The position numbers were made by a program, and so were the translations under genes. This document shows, one piece after another, positions 1 through 8,800 of a stretch of DNA of 47,317 bases. Source of the DNA: an uncultured Sphingopyxis sp. (lineage in GTDB: Bacteria > Pseudomonadota > Alphaproteobacteria > Sphingomonadales > Sphingomonadaceae); contig CALMYE010000006.1 of the NCBI GenBank assembly GCA_937873425.1, positions 1 through 47,317 on the forward strand. Reading direction: 5' to 3'. The notes beneath the pieces were generated by a model. The model was not told where the DNA came from and ran no database searches. It saw nothing but the letters and a program-made list of their open reading frames with translations. How positions within the stretch are numbered: the first letter of the stretch is position 1; each line of letters opens with the position of its first letter.

Positions 1-60
1 CGCGATGTCATCTTGCTGAAGCACGACGGCGCCGAGCTGGTCGGGCGGCTGTTCGACTAG
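1..60 (+). CDS. C-terminal end of an unidentified gene (partial)
   Basis: Nineteen codons are open from the left edge to a TAG at 58-60, reading RDVILLKHDGAELVGRLFD. The fragment is too short to assign a family. A compact hairpin (GCCCG caca CGGGC, 116-129) follows about 55 bases later and could belong to the end of this transcript. Confidence 0.5.
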   Translation, partial: RDVILLKHDGAELVGRLFD

Positions 61-256
61 TCGTCGCCCGCAGTGGATCCCGGCGTAGAGGGCCGAGCCC
101 TCATGCCGTGATCCAGCCCGCACACGGGCGGGGGTTGAATTCTCACATTCCGTAGATTACGTATGTTGGCGATTCCGATGATGATGATGACTTTCGAGAC
201 GATGAGAGCCGCAAGGTTCAGTTTGCCAGCATGACGATGAAGATGATGAGGGAATC

Positions 257-523
257 ATGGAACTGCCAATCGAAAAGGTCACTTCCAGTGAGGTTTCGAA
301 GCGCTTCGGCTTCTATTACGACGAAGCCATGACGCACCCCATCGGGATCGAGCGCAACGGCGCCACCCGCGTCGTCATGTTGCCCGCGTCCGAATATGAA
401 CGCCTCGCGCGCCTCGACCATATCGCTGTCACGCCCGAGGAATTGAGTGATGAAGCAACCCGAAGCCTCCGGACCGCCACGGCGCGCCCCGAAGCCGTCG
501 CCCTTAACGAGCTCATGGACTGA
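257..523 (+). CDS. Phd/YefM-type antitoxin
   Basis: 88-aa protein with the Phd/YefM N-terminal pattern: an SSEVSKRFGFYYDEA segment, then PIGIERNGATRVVMLPASEYERL, the β-strand/helix DNA-binding fold of this family. The C-terminal half (about residues 50-88) would be the flexible toxin-binding tail. By family precedent it neutralises the downstream toxin and represses the operon. Its end overlaps the toxin gene by 74 bases in another frame. GATGAT-rich sequence at 178-250 lies just upstream. The family call is solid; DNA target and regulation are inferred. Confidence 0.85.
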   Translation: MELPIEKVTSSEVSKRFGFYYDEAMTHPIGIERNGATRVVMLPASEYERLARLDHIAVTPEELSDEATRSLRTATARPEAVALNELMD

Positions 524-917
524 GCCGCTCCCCACTGACGTCATCCAGTACGTGTATCTCTGGCGCGCCGAAAAGGAGCGCGGGCTTGAGGACGGCCGCA
601 AGATTCGGCCCTGCCTCGTTCTCAGCACGTTCCGGGCTCGGGGCCAGCTACGCGTCATCACCGCGCCGATAACGACGCGTAACTATGACCCTGGCCTCTC
701 GATAGCGATCCCGCCCCGGGTGACGGAGCACCTGGGACTGGACGACCGTTCGCGGATCGTATGGAACGACCTCAACGAGTTCACCTGGGTTGGACCTGAC
801 GTACGAGGCGCAGCTGACGGCTCGCCCTTCATCGGCATCATGCCCGAGGCACTTTGGCGGCGGGTGCTCGATAATGTAATCAGCGCCCGCATCAATCCAA
901 CGCACCGCTCCGAATAG
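450..917 (+). CDS. MazF/PemK-like toxin
   Basis: 155 aa from ATG 450 (a GTG at 447 is also possible); GAGG at 437-440 is well spaced for ATG 450. The core from about residue 30 reads VYLWRAEKERGLEDGRKIRPCLVLS, then RVITAPITT and later SRIVWNDLNEFTWVG, the plan of PemK/MazF-type endoribonucleases, where the basic RPCLV strand is typical. The first 25-30 residues lie inside the antitoxin gene and are Pro/Ser/Arg rich, so translation could also begin further in. Expected role: RNA cleavage when the antitoxin is lost, stabilising the element. Family assigned by pattern only. Confidence 0.75.
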   Translation: MKQPEASGPPRRAPKPSPLTSSWTEPLPTDVIQYVYLWRAEKERGLEDGRKIRPCLVLSTFRARGQLRVITAPITTRNYDPGLSIAIPPRVTEHLGLDDRSRIVWNDLNEFTWVGPDVRGAADGSPFIGIMPEALWRRVLDNVISARINPTHRSE

Positions 918-1356
918 CCAGTCTGCCCGATACTGTCGAAGGCTGTCCGATGCGCTGCGTCGCGATCGGCGAAGATCAGCAATCCGGCCCGACGGGTTGG
1001 CCGCTGTGCCTCCGATGACCGTGCGGACCAAAGTGCGGCGGTTCCACTTTCGCCCCCATCGGGGATCGATGCGCCACCATAGGCAGGACCGTCCCGATCG
1101 ATCTTCAGCGAGCGCGGCCAGCCTGAATGGCTCCCTGCAGCTCGCCTCCTTGGGCGGCCTCGTTGCTGTCTGACGCACGTAGACAGCTCGCCCGCCTTTC
1201 GCGGGACGGGTCTATCGACCCTCAAGCAGAAAACCAGCCCTTTGGGCCTACGGTTTCCACCGCTGCGCGGCGGAGCCTCCGTCTTTCAGCTTGCCCGCGG
1301 CGAGCGGCCGCCTCCTCGAAGTGCGTCAGCAACGACACCACCCAAGGAGACAAGCC
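918..1356. other. 439-bp gene-free stretch
   Basis: No open frame here has a convincing start, ribosome-binding site or recognisable product; those present are shadows. A short hairpin CCCGC ctttc GCGGG lies near 1191-1208 without a following T-run. Presumably it contains the ssb promoter, which I could not locate. Confidence 0.5.
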
Positions 1357-1728
1357 ATGAAACAGAAAGCCGACTTCATCATCACTGGCCGTATCGGAAA
1401 GATCGACGCCAAGGAGAAGGTCGCGCACATCGATGTCGCCACCAAATATCCCTACAAGGACAAGGATGACAACTGGAAGGATCGCACCGTCTGGAACCGC
1501 GTCACGCTCTTCAAGAAACAGCATGAACGCGTAACAGAAATCGGCGTCGGCGACCTGGTGACCTTCGAAGGTCGCGTTGGACAGAGCAGCTACGAGCGGA
1601 ACGGCGTTCGCCACTATAACGTGGACCTGACCGTCAACGACTTCACCATCGAGCGCCGGAAGGGCGAACAGGCGACGACCACGAACGATACGCCGCCCGC
1701 TGAAGACGACGATCACGTTCCCTTCTGA
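1357..1728 (+). CDS. ssb: Single-stranded-DNA-binding protein, plasmid type
   Basis: 123 aa from ATG 1357, preceded by AAGGAGA (1344-1350). The protein reads as one OB-fold: DFIITGRIGKID, a basic WKDRTVWNRVTLF segment, GDLVTFEGRVGQSSYERNG and NVDLTVNDFTIERR. It ends in the acidic tip EDDDHVPF typical of SSB, which recruits repair and replication partners. Probable role: coating transferred or replicating single strands of the element. Shorter than chromosomal SSB (usually 150-180 aa), as is common for mobile-element copies. A terminator follows at 1736. Confidence 0.85.
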   Translation: MKQKADFIITGRIGKIDAKEKVAHIDVATKYPYKDKDDNWKDRTVWNRVTLFKKQHERVTEIGVGDLVTFEGRVGQSSYERNGVRHYNVDLTVNDFTIERRKGEQATTTNDTPPAEDDDHVPF

Positions 1729-1735
1729 ACCTCTC

Positions 1736-1764
1736 GGGGCGGCTACGTCCGCCCCTTCAGTTTT
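1736..1764 (+). terminator. Rho-independent terminator after ssb
   Basis: Perfect 7-bp stem GGGGCGG (1736-1742) / CCGCCCC (1749-1755) with a 6-base loop, then TTCAGTTTT. It lies 8 bases after the ssb stop codon. Confidence 0.75.
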
Positions 1765-1779
1765 CCCAGGAGACGCATC

Positions 1780-1992
1780 ATGGAAACCGAACTCTACGAC
1801 GATTATCGCGCGCTCGCATATGACGCAGGGATCAGATCGAGATGAATTTCGACGATCCCGACGAACAGCCAATGTTCGCCTTTGCCGAGAGTCTGGCAGT
1901 AAGGTCAGCCAACGGCGAAGATCTCCCGACGCCATTTAACGAACACCCATGTGTGGGCCGGCGACGACCGACCCTTTCGCTTTGCAAGCCGC
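1780..1992 (+). pseudogene. Possible frameshifted small gene after ssb
   Basis: ATG 1780 has a good Shine-Dalgarno sequence (CAGGAGA, 1767-1773) and begins METELYDDYRALAYDAG, but stops at 1845. An overlapping ATG at 1842 continues in another frame with MNFDDPDEQPMFAFAESLA, equally gene-like for about 40 codons before turning into Arg/Pro-rich noise. This looks like one small protein split by an indel, or two tiny overlapping genes. No family recognised. The 3' boundary is a guess. Confidence 0.3.
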
Positions 1993-2147
1993 GCGCCTGT
2001 GACCGCCTCGCTCACGGCGGGAAGGTGCCCGCCGGTTCGCCTCGGCGGCACGCGGCCCCTCCCCATTTTGGCATCCCTCCCGGGGTAGGCACGATCGCCT
2101 TCACTCCTTTCCTCCGTTTGCTCGCAACCAGCACATCGCCGATCGCC

Positions 2148-2408
2148 TCAGAGCGTGTCCAACTTCTCCGCGATCCTCTTTGCGCCATGCTTCTCGATCG
2201 CCTTCGCAATGGCCGTAGCTTCGCTTCGATCCATCCGGGCAATCTTCACCTTTCCCAGTGCGGCGAGAAGTACATCACGTCCCGCATCGCGCTCCGCTTC
2301 GCGGGCTCGGCGTTCCGCTTCCGTCACCCGCGCAAGTTCGGCTTCCAGCTCTGCGCGTCTCGCCGCAATCGCATCCAGATTGCCTTCGATCTTCTTCGCC
2401 CTTGGCAT
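2148..2408 (-). CDS. Small conserved-looking helical protein
   Basis: 86 aa from the ATG at 2408, chosen because GCGGAG sits 8 bases upstream on the minus strand; the longer open frame upstream has no such site. The sequence is almost wholly helical: MPRAKKIEGNLDAIAARR, an Ala/Glu/Arg coiled-coil segment (residues 18-45), then KIARMDRSEATAIAKAIEKHG, which resembles a small DNA-binding or oligomerising helix pair. It is divergent from the transfer genes, across the putative oriT, where accessory mobilisation or regulatory proteins are often found. Function unknown. Confidence 0.6.
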   Translation of the reverse strand: MPRAKKIEGNLDAIAARRAELEAELARVTEAERRAREAERDAGRDVLLAALGKVKIARMDRSEATAIAKAIEKHGAKRIAEKLDTL

Positions 2409-2496
2409 CGTTTTACTCCGCTTCAGCCTATCCAATCTTTGCGCACTGCTATCACGATACGGGCGATAATCCAGCACCGAAACAGGTACACGACGT

Positions 2497-3170
2497 CTGT
2501 CCGCGGCGTTACGAAATCGGACAGGGAATGGACACGGAAGGGTGCCGGTTTGACTCCCCGCCGGCGACAGAATGAGTTGCGTTTTGGGTTCACGCTTCGC
2601 GCTCCCAAAACGCAATGCGCTTGTTGGCGATCGGTCCAACAGGGCGTCGCGATCGATCGGTCATCCGACCAAGCGGATGATCCATATCGTGGTTCCAGCA
2701 GGCAACCTATTCGGCATCGTCAATCAAACGAGCGTTGCCGATTACGCTGCCCGCATGCGGACAAGCGATCAGCAAATGTCTGGCGGGGCTAGCGCCTCAT
2801 GCAGGCCTGAACTCTCGTGCCCGAACCGGGCACGAATGTGCCCAGATTACAGGCAAGCTGACGGGCTATGCCCGGATTCCCTCCGATAAGCAGAATGAGA
2901 GACCCGCTTCGGGGATATCTCATTCTGAGATGCACACGGTATGCGGCGAGCTGCAATGCGCGAAGCTCAAGATCTGGCGGAAATGCAAGGAAATGGAAGG
3001 GTGCATAAAGCACCCGATGGGGTGCAGATGCCACCCTACATCGGGGTGCAATCGGCACCCCCCAAAAGTGGCGAATTCCGGTCGGTTCTAAGACCTGATC
3101 GGGGTGCAAAATACACCAGCAATATCAGCGAGGCTCGGCCACCTTGACCCTTATTCCAGTTGCTGATATC
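2497..3170. other. Candidate oriT / conjugation control region, rich in inverted repeats
   Basis: About 800 bp between the divergent small gene and the RHH gene contains no credible ORF but many perfect inverted repeats: CTGTCCG/CGGACAG (2497-2524); TTGCGTTTTGGG/CCCAAAACGCAA (2577-2588/2604-2615); TCATCCG/CGGATGA (2661-2680); TCGTGCCCG/CGGGCACGA (2815-2835, 3-base loop); CGGGC tat GCCCG (2862-2874); AGAATGAGA/TCTCATTCT (2892-2926) enclosing CCC/GGG; ATATCAGC/GCTGATAT (3122-3169). A GGGTGCA repeat cluster lies at 2999-3108. Known context: MobF systems keep oriT beside a small RHH accessory gene, coupling protein and relaxase, exactly the order here. I could not identify the nic site. Confidence 0.6.
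2999..3108. repeat. GGGTGCA direct and inverted repeats
   Basis: GGGTGCA occurs at 2999-3005, 3020-3026, 3044-3050 and 3102-3108, with inverted GCACCC at 3010-3015 and 3055-3060 and a degenerate CCACCC at 3031-3036. Copies one and three form hairpins with their inverted partners. The last two direct copies share the extended form ATCGGGGTGCAA. They look like binding sites for a small DNA-binding protein, most simply the RHH protein encoded 115 bp downstream, or relaxase/replication iterons. Confidence 0.7.
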
Positions 3171-3223
3171 CAAATGTCGCCTTTCGCAAGAACCCACCGC
3201 CTACCCCTGAGAGGGAGGGTGGT

Positions 3224-3508
3224 TTGGAATTTCATCGTCGTTCTGTGGCGCTCTCGCCTTCGGCTTGGCTTGCTCTAAACGAGCTCGCCAAATCGGAAGG
3301 AATTACCAAGTCAGAGCTTGTCCGCCGCATCGTAAACAGCTTCCTGACGGACCGGGATCGTCCCCAGTTCAATCCGCAACGGATGGCCATCATATGCGAG
3401 TATGTGCAGCTCGTTGCCGATGAATGGGTGAGGAAGAACGCGCCTGATCGGCGTGACGAATTTCTTGCAATGGTGGATACACGATTGGACCGCCACCATG
3501 GCAGATAA
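3224..3508 (+). CDS. Ribbon-helix-helix DNA-binding protein, probable relaxosome accessory
   Basis: 94 aa, TTG start at 3224 behind a strong GAGGGAGGG (3211-3219). Residues 4-40 (RRSVALSPSAWLALNELAKSEGITKSELVRRIVNSFL) are a textbook RHH unit: short β-strand, helix, turn, helix. The rest is an α-helical tail. It precedes traD with an 11-base overlap, as TrwA-like or TraY/TraM-like oriT-binding proteins do. Expected role: binding the repeats upstream, bending oriT and autoregulating the traD-traI transcript. The fold is seen in sequence; the target is inferred from position. Confidence 0.75.
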   Translation: MEFHRRSVALSPSAWLALNELAKSEGITKSELVRRIVNSFLTDRDRPQFNPQRMAIICEYVQLVADEWVRKNAPDRRDEFLAMVDTRLDRHHGR

Positions 3509-5888
3509 GTCGTCACGCCCCCGCCATCCGCGCCCCTGGTCAAGCCACGGCGAGGCTAATCGCAACTCGGGAAACTTCACGCGCGGCTCGCAGCTCATCG
3601 GCCATCAATTCTCGATGTGGTGGCGCGGCGCGCGCGTGCCATTGTTCTTCTGGTTCGGTCTGCTGGCCGCATTCACTTGGCTCAAACTGACACTCATCCT
3701 CGACGACTATGAGTTCCAAATGCTCGGCACCAAGGCGCTTGCGGCAACGTGGGACTTCATCGGCCTCGACGAAATGAAGCGCGCCAACGTCACGCTTCGT
3801 GATGGAAGCATCTATCCAACCTACATGGGATATGTTCCCTATATCCCGGACGTGCAGGTTGCGTGGGCAAAGCTGATGAACGCCTTGTTCGGAAGCTTGT
3901 TCTTTGCGACCATCGGCGCCGGCGCTTTCGCGTGGTGGTTCATTCCGTGGGCACGCGACCGGGGAGAATCCATTCTTGCCGATCACCACGAACGCGGCGT
4001 GGAGATCGTCGAGTATGACGTCCTCAAGATGATGCTCGATCGTCATAACCTTGACCGCGTTCGGACTCGCGCAAAGGAGGCATTCCCCGATTTGACGCTC
4101 GCTCAGGTCGAAGCCTTGCCGCTTGCGGAGCGCAAGGCTGCGGGGGTCATCCTTCCGTACAAGATTGCGACGTTGCCGTTCCCTTATGGCTTCGAACAGA
4201 GCCATGTCATGCTCACGGGTACGACAGGCACGGGCAAGACCACGCTCATTCGCCAGCTCGTGGCACAAGCGATAGAGCGGGGCGACCGGTGCGTGCTATT
4301 CGATCTTACCGGCCACTATATGGAAGCGTTCTACGACCCCGATCGGGACCATGTTCTGAACCTTAATGACGCGCGCTGCGAGTCATGGTCGCTGTTCAAT
4401 GATTGCGAATCTCGCAGTGAATTCGTGAACGCCGCGACTGCACTTATTCCCGCCGACCATGGATCGGACGGAGGCTTTTGGGAGAAGGCCGCGCGTACCC
4501 TGTTTGTCGAAATGTGCGATAATCTGAAGAAGAAGGGGAAGGGAACGAACCGGCACCTCTCAGATGAACTGTTGAAGGCGAGCCTCAAGAAGATCTACGA
4601 AAGCCTGAAGGGCACGGTTGCCGATCCGCTCATTTCTCCCGACGCGGCAAAGATGGCGCAATCGATCCGAGCGGTGCTCAACGCCCATGCTGAAAGCATC
4701 CGCTTTCTGCCCGATAATGGTGAGCCATTCTCGATCAAAGACTGGGTAGAGCGCGACGATGGCAACGCGTCAATCCTGTTCATCACGGCACGATATGCCG
4801 ACCTCGATATGTCGAAGTCGCTGCTGACGCTTTGGATGAATATCGCGATCAATACGATCATGACGCTCCCCCATTCGCGCCAACTTCGGACCTGGTACAT
4901 CTTCGACGAATTGGCGGCGCTCCACAAGTTGCCGGCTCTTGAGCGCGGGCTTCAGACAGCACGCAGTTTCGGCGGCGCGTTCGTTCTTGGGCTCCACAAT
5001 TTTGCAGGGCTCCGGGTCCCATATGGTGAGGATGGTGCCCGCAACATCATCAGTTTGACCAACACGAAGATCATGCTTCGCACCACCGATCGGGATACGG
5101 CCGAGGAATGCTCACGCCTGATCGGGTTCCGCAAAGTTCGTACTATGGACGAATCCTACAGCTACGGCGCGCACCAAACTCGCGACGCGTCGACGATCTC
5201 GCCGACGACCAAAGAGGAAGCGCTGGTAATCGCCGATGACATCACAAGCCTTCCCAATCTCAACGCCTATGTTCGGTTCCCCGAGAAGTTTCCCGCGACC
5301 TTAGTGTCGTTCCCCTATGTCGGCTTCTCGCCGGTTGCCGAAGGGTTCATCAAGGCTCCGGCGCCGCCCGAGCTAGAGCCGATCGCAGAGGACGATGGTG
5401 AAGGCGATGGGGAAGAGGGGGGCGGTCAGGACATCGCGAACGACCGTCCCGAACCCGGAACCACTCCAGCGGCGGAACGGAGCGACCGTCCCGAAGTCGC
5501 GGGCCTGCAGGCGGGTCGTGAGGTCCGCGCGCGCGACGTACTGGATGTTGGTCGTGGGAGTTCGGATAGCCGTTCGGATCTGTTCGGGGAGCCGGTCAAA
5601 CCGCATCCCGCCGGCTCATTGGCCAAGCGGTCGATCGACGACGTTGCCCCGAATGGTGCCATCCCTCGCAATGCAGCCACCGGCAGTAGCGGCCAGCAGG
5701 ATGCGCTTTCCTATAAGGAGCGGCTTCGCGGCGCCAAGGATCCGACTGAAGAGCGAAGTGGCGAACTGGCCCGCCGCGAATCCCGGATAGACTTCGGGGA
5801 GAGTGAGCATCGCCGCGCCGGCGGTGCCGAACTCGGCGCTGACGGCATGGCGCGCGGCAGCGACGACCTCGGCATGGACATGGATTGA
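3498..5888 (+). CDS. traD: Type IV coupling protein TraD (VirD4/TraD family)
   Basis: 796 aa from ATG 3498, which overlaps the RHH gene; an in-frame upstream start at 3453 would only read through that gene. Two N-terminal membrane helices (about residues 48-70 and 128-150) are followed by a cytoplasmic motor with Walker A GTTGTGKTT at 241-249 and Walker B WYIFDELAAL at about 465-474. This hexameric inner-membrane ATPase hands the relaxase-DNA complex to the secretion channel. The last 150 residues are acidic, Gly/Pro rich and apparently disordered, as in TraD proteins that dock relaxosome partners there. Its stop lies 5 bases before the relaxase start. Confidence 0.92.
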   Translation: MADKSSRPRHPRPWSSHGEANRNSGNFTRGSQLIGHQFSMWWRGARVPLFFWFGLLAAFTWLKLTLILDDYEFQMLGTKALAATWDFIGLDEMKRANVTLRDGSIYPTYMGYVPYIPDVQVAWAKLMNALFGSLFFATIGAGAFAWWFIPWARDRGESILADHHERGVEIVEYDVLKMMLDRHNLDRVRTRAKEAFPDLTLAQVEALPLAERKAAGVILPYKIATLPFPYGFEQSHVMLTGTTGTGKTTLIRQLVAQAIERGDRCVLFDLTGHYMEAFYDPDRDHVLNLNDARCESWSLFNDCESRSEFVNAATALIPADHGSDGGFWEKAARTLFVEMCDNLKKKGKGTNRHLSDELLKASLKKIYESLKGTVADPLISPDAAKMAQSIRAVLNAHAESIRFLPDNGEPFSIKDWVERDDGNASILFITARYADLDMSKSLLTLWMNIAINTIMTLPHSRQLRTWYIFDELAALHKLPALERGLQTARSFGGAFVLGLHNFAGLRVPYGEDGARNIISLTNTKIMLRTTDRDTAEECSRLIGFRKVRTMDESYSYGAHQTRDASTISPTTKEEALVIADDITSLPNLNAYVRFPEKFPATLVSFPYVGFSPVAEGFIKAPAPPELEPIAEDDGEGDGEEGGGQDIANDRPEPGTTPAAERSDRPEVAGLQAGREVRARDVLDVGRGSSDSRSDLFGEPVKPHPAGSLAKRSIDDVAPNGAIPRNAATGSSGQQDALSYKERLRGAKDPTEERSGELARRESRIDFGESEHRRAGGAELGADGMARGSDDLGMDMD

Positions 5889-5893
5889 GCGCG

Positions 5894-8800
5894 ATGACGG
5901 TTTCGATCGGAAAAGTGCATTCGGCGGGAGGGGCCGCGGCCTACTTCGCGGCGGACAATTACTATACGGCCGAGCAATCAGAAGCCGTGTCCGCGTGGGC
6001 GGGGGAGGGGGCGAAGGATCTAGGGCTGTCGGGGACCGTCGATACCGCCACGTTCGAACGCATCCTGAACGGCGAACTGCCTGACGGAACGCAGATCGGG
6101 GATCCAGACACACGCGACAGCGGTCGCGACTTCACATTCTCCATGCCGAAGTCCGCCTCGCTCCTTGCGCTGGTTTCGGGCGACAAGCGGATCCTCGCCG
6201 CGCATATGGAAACAGTCAAACAGACGATGGTCTGGGCGGAGAGGAACCTCGCCGAAGCTCGCGTTCATGTCGACGGGAAGGATGTCGCTGTCCGCACCGG
6301 CAACCTAGTCTACGCGCTATTTCCGCATGACACGAGCCGGGCGACCGACCCGCAGAGCCATATCCATGCCGTCATCGCCAATCTGTCCCGGCTTCCCGAA
6401 CAATTCCGAAACCCCGATCGCGTCGACGAGAAGACCGGCGAAGTCATCCGCGACGATGGCTGGCGCGCCTGGCACAACGGAACAATGTACAAGGCCAGCG
6501 CGACCCTCACCTCGATGGCGAACGCCATCCTGCGCGAGAAGATCGAGGCGCTGGGCTATAAGACCGAGATCACGGGTAAACATGGCGCTTTCGAGCTTCT
6601 TGGTCCCAATGGGGAGAAGATCAACAAGGAAGCTCTCGATGGCTTCTCCAAGCGCGGTAACGACATAAAGGCCAAGGCCGAGGAACTCGGCGTGCATAGT
6701 CCGGAAGGCCGCCGCGCTATTACGCAGCGCACGCGCGATCCGAAGATGGATGCCGGCGATCGTGCGGAGCTTGCCGAGCGTTGGCGCGCCGAGGCGCGGG
6801 ACTATCGCTACAATGGCGACCAGATCTACGCCATGGCGCTCGCGAGGTCCCGAGAGCGCAGTTCTCCGATCGAACGCGGCATATTGGCGGTCAGCACCGC
6901 CATTCGAGATAGTCGCGACCGACTTGTAGACTATCTGAAGCGGCCAGAGGATCCATTGGTCGATTCCGGCCTTGCCAAACTCACACGCACGCCGGCGACG
7001 GCCCGTACCCAATATGCGACCGCGAGCGCCATTCGCATATTGGGGGAACGCGAGGCGGTCTTCAGCACGGCCGACGTCATAAAAACGGCTGTGGATCTTG
7101 GCGAGACGGGCGTGACGCCTGAACGCATCGAACGCCGTATCGCCGAGCTCGTTGAAAAGGGCGAGATCGTCCCGGAAACTTCGCAGCGGCTCGATAAAGC
7201 CATCGACATGATCACTACCCGGGAGGCGATCAAGCAAGAGCGCCGCATATTGAAGGCGATGGACACAGGCGCCGGCGAGGCGCGCCCGCTCATGTCGGCC
7301 GAAGTCGCTCGAGACCGTCTGCAGGAGCTCGCCGCCCCGCGGGAGCTCAACACCGAACAGCTCGCGGCCGCGATCCAGATCGTCTCATCTCCAGATCGCA
7401 TCGTGCTCGTCCAGGGCCGCGCCGGCGCGGGCAAGTCGACCATGCTTCAGCCCGTCGCCAAGGCCGAGGCGATCGATGCCACTGCGCGCTTGCTGGGAGC
7501 CGAAGATGCCAAATCGATCCTGCTAACCGCCGATATGCGCGGCGATGCGCAGGCCCTCGCTTTCCAGAACAAGATGGTCGCGGATCTGAGGACAGACACC
7601 GGGATGGAGGCGCGCACCGTCGACAGCTTCATCTATTCCAATGAGAAATTTCTGAATGGCGAGGCGTCGGCCGAAGCCTTCGCCGCGCGAAAGGCTGATC
7701 TCGCCGGCGCATATCTCGTCGTCGACGAAGCATCGATGATCTCAAACGAGCGCATGGACAAGCTCACCGCGATCGCGAATCTGATGGAGGTCGGCCGCCT
7801 CGCCATCATCGGCGACCGCAAACAGCTCATGCCCGTAGACGCCGGCAAAAGCTTCTCCGTCATGCAGGCGCGCGCGATCCAGGACCAGCTGCCGGTGAGC
7901 GAGGTCAAGATCAACATGCGCCAGAAGACCGAAGACATGCGTCTTGTCGCGGATCTCGCCGATGCCGGCAATGTCCGCGGCGCGATCGCGATCCTTGGCG
8001 AACGCGTCATCGAGAGCAAAAATCGTATCGCCGCCGCCGCCGGCGCCTGGCTCGCGCTGCCGGCAGACGAACGTTATAAGACCACGCTCCTGCCTTCGAG
8101 CCGTGACGGCCGCTCGGAAGCCAACCAGATCATTCAGGACGGGCTGAAAGCCGAAGGCACATTGAAGGGGGAGGGACGCGCATTCAATGTTCGCGAAACT
8201 CTGCAGCTTACCCGCGAGGAGTATCGCTATGCACGCAACTGGAAAGCAGCGCATTTACTCGAAGTAGGGAGCCACGATAACGGGCTCGGTCTGCCGAAGG
8301 GCGATTACCATATCGAGCGCGTCTTCGAAAACGGCCGCGTCCAGCTCCGCGATATGCGCGGACGCAAGCACCGTGTCGAACCGTCCAAGATCGACCCTAA
8401 CGGCAAGCTTAATCGGCTGAAGCTCAGCAACGAAAAACGTATCGAGGTTCACGAAGGCGAGCGCATCCGCTGGACCGATAGCGACAAGCGCGATGGACGC
8501 GGGATGATCAACGCGACGATCGCCAGCATAGAAAAGGTCGATCGGGACGGCATCATCGTCAAACTCTCCGATGGCGAGCGCCGCGAGCTGAAGAACGGCG
8601 ACCCGATGCTCAAGCGAATGGATCTCGCATATGCGATCAACACGCATATGGCGCAGGGTATCACGAACGAAACCGTATTCTCCGTGATGGGGGCGGGGGA
8701 GACGAACCTCTCCAATGCTCGCGCTTTTCTCGTCAATCATACGCGCCAGCAAATGGATGTCAGGCTGTTCACCGACGACAAGGCTAAACTGATACGTCAG

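Noticed and set aside
2540-2575. Sequence resembling the 3' end of a tRNA or tmRNA (GGTTTGACTCC with flanking GCCGG/CCGGC)
   Set aside because: The T-arm does not pair with a 5-bp stem, and no acceptor or CCA follows. It cannot be called an attachment site on this evidence.
1842-2792. 316-codon open frame on the plus strand
   Set aside because: Beyond the first 40 codons or so it is Arg/Pro/Ser-rich, runs antisense to the better-supported 2148-2408 gene and crosses the hairpin-rich region; high GC keeps such frames open.
7742-8254. Minus-strand frames inside traI (also 8255-8752 and 6317-7237)
   Set aside because: Antisense shadows of a relaxase-helicase with intact motifs; no promoter or ribosome-binding evidence.
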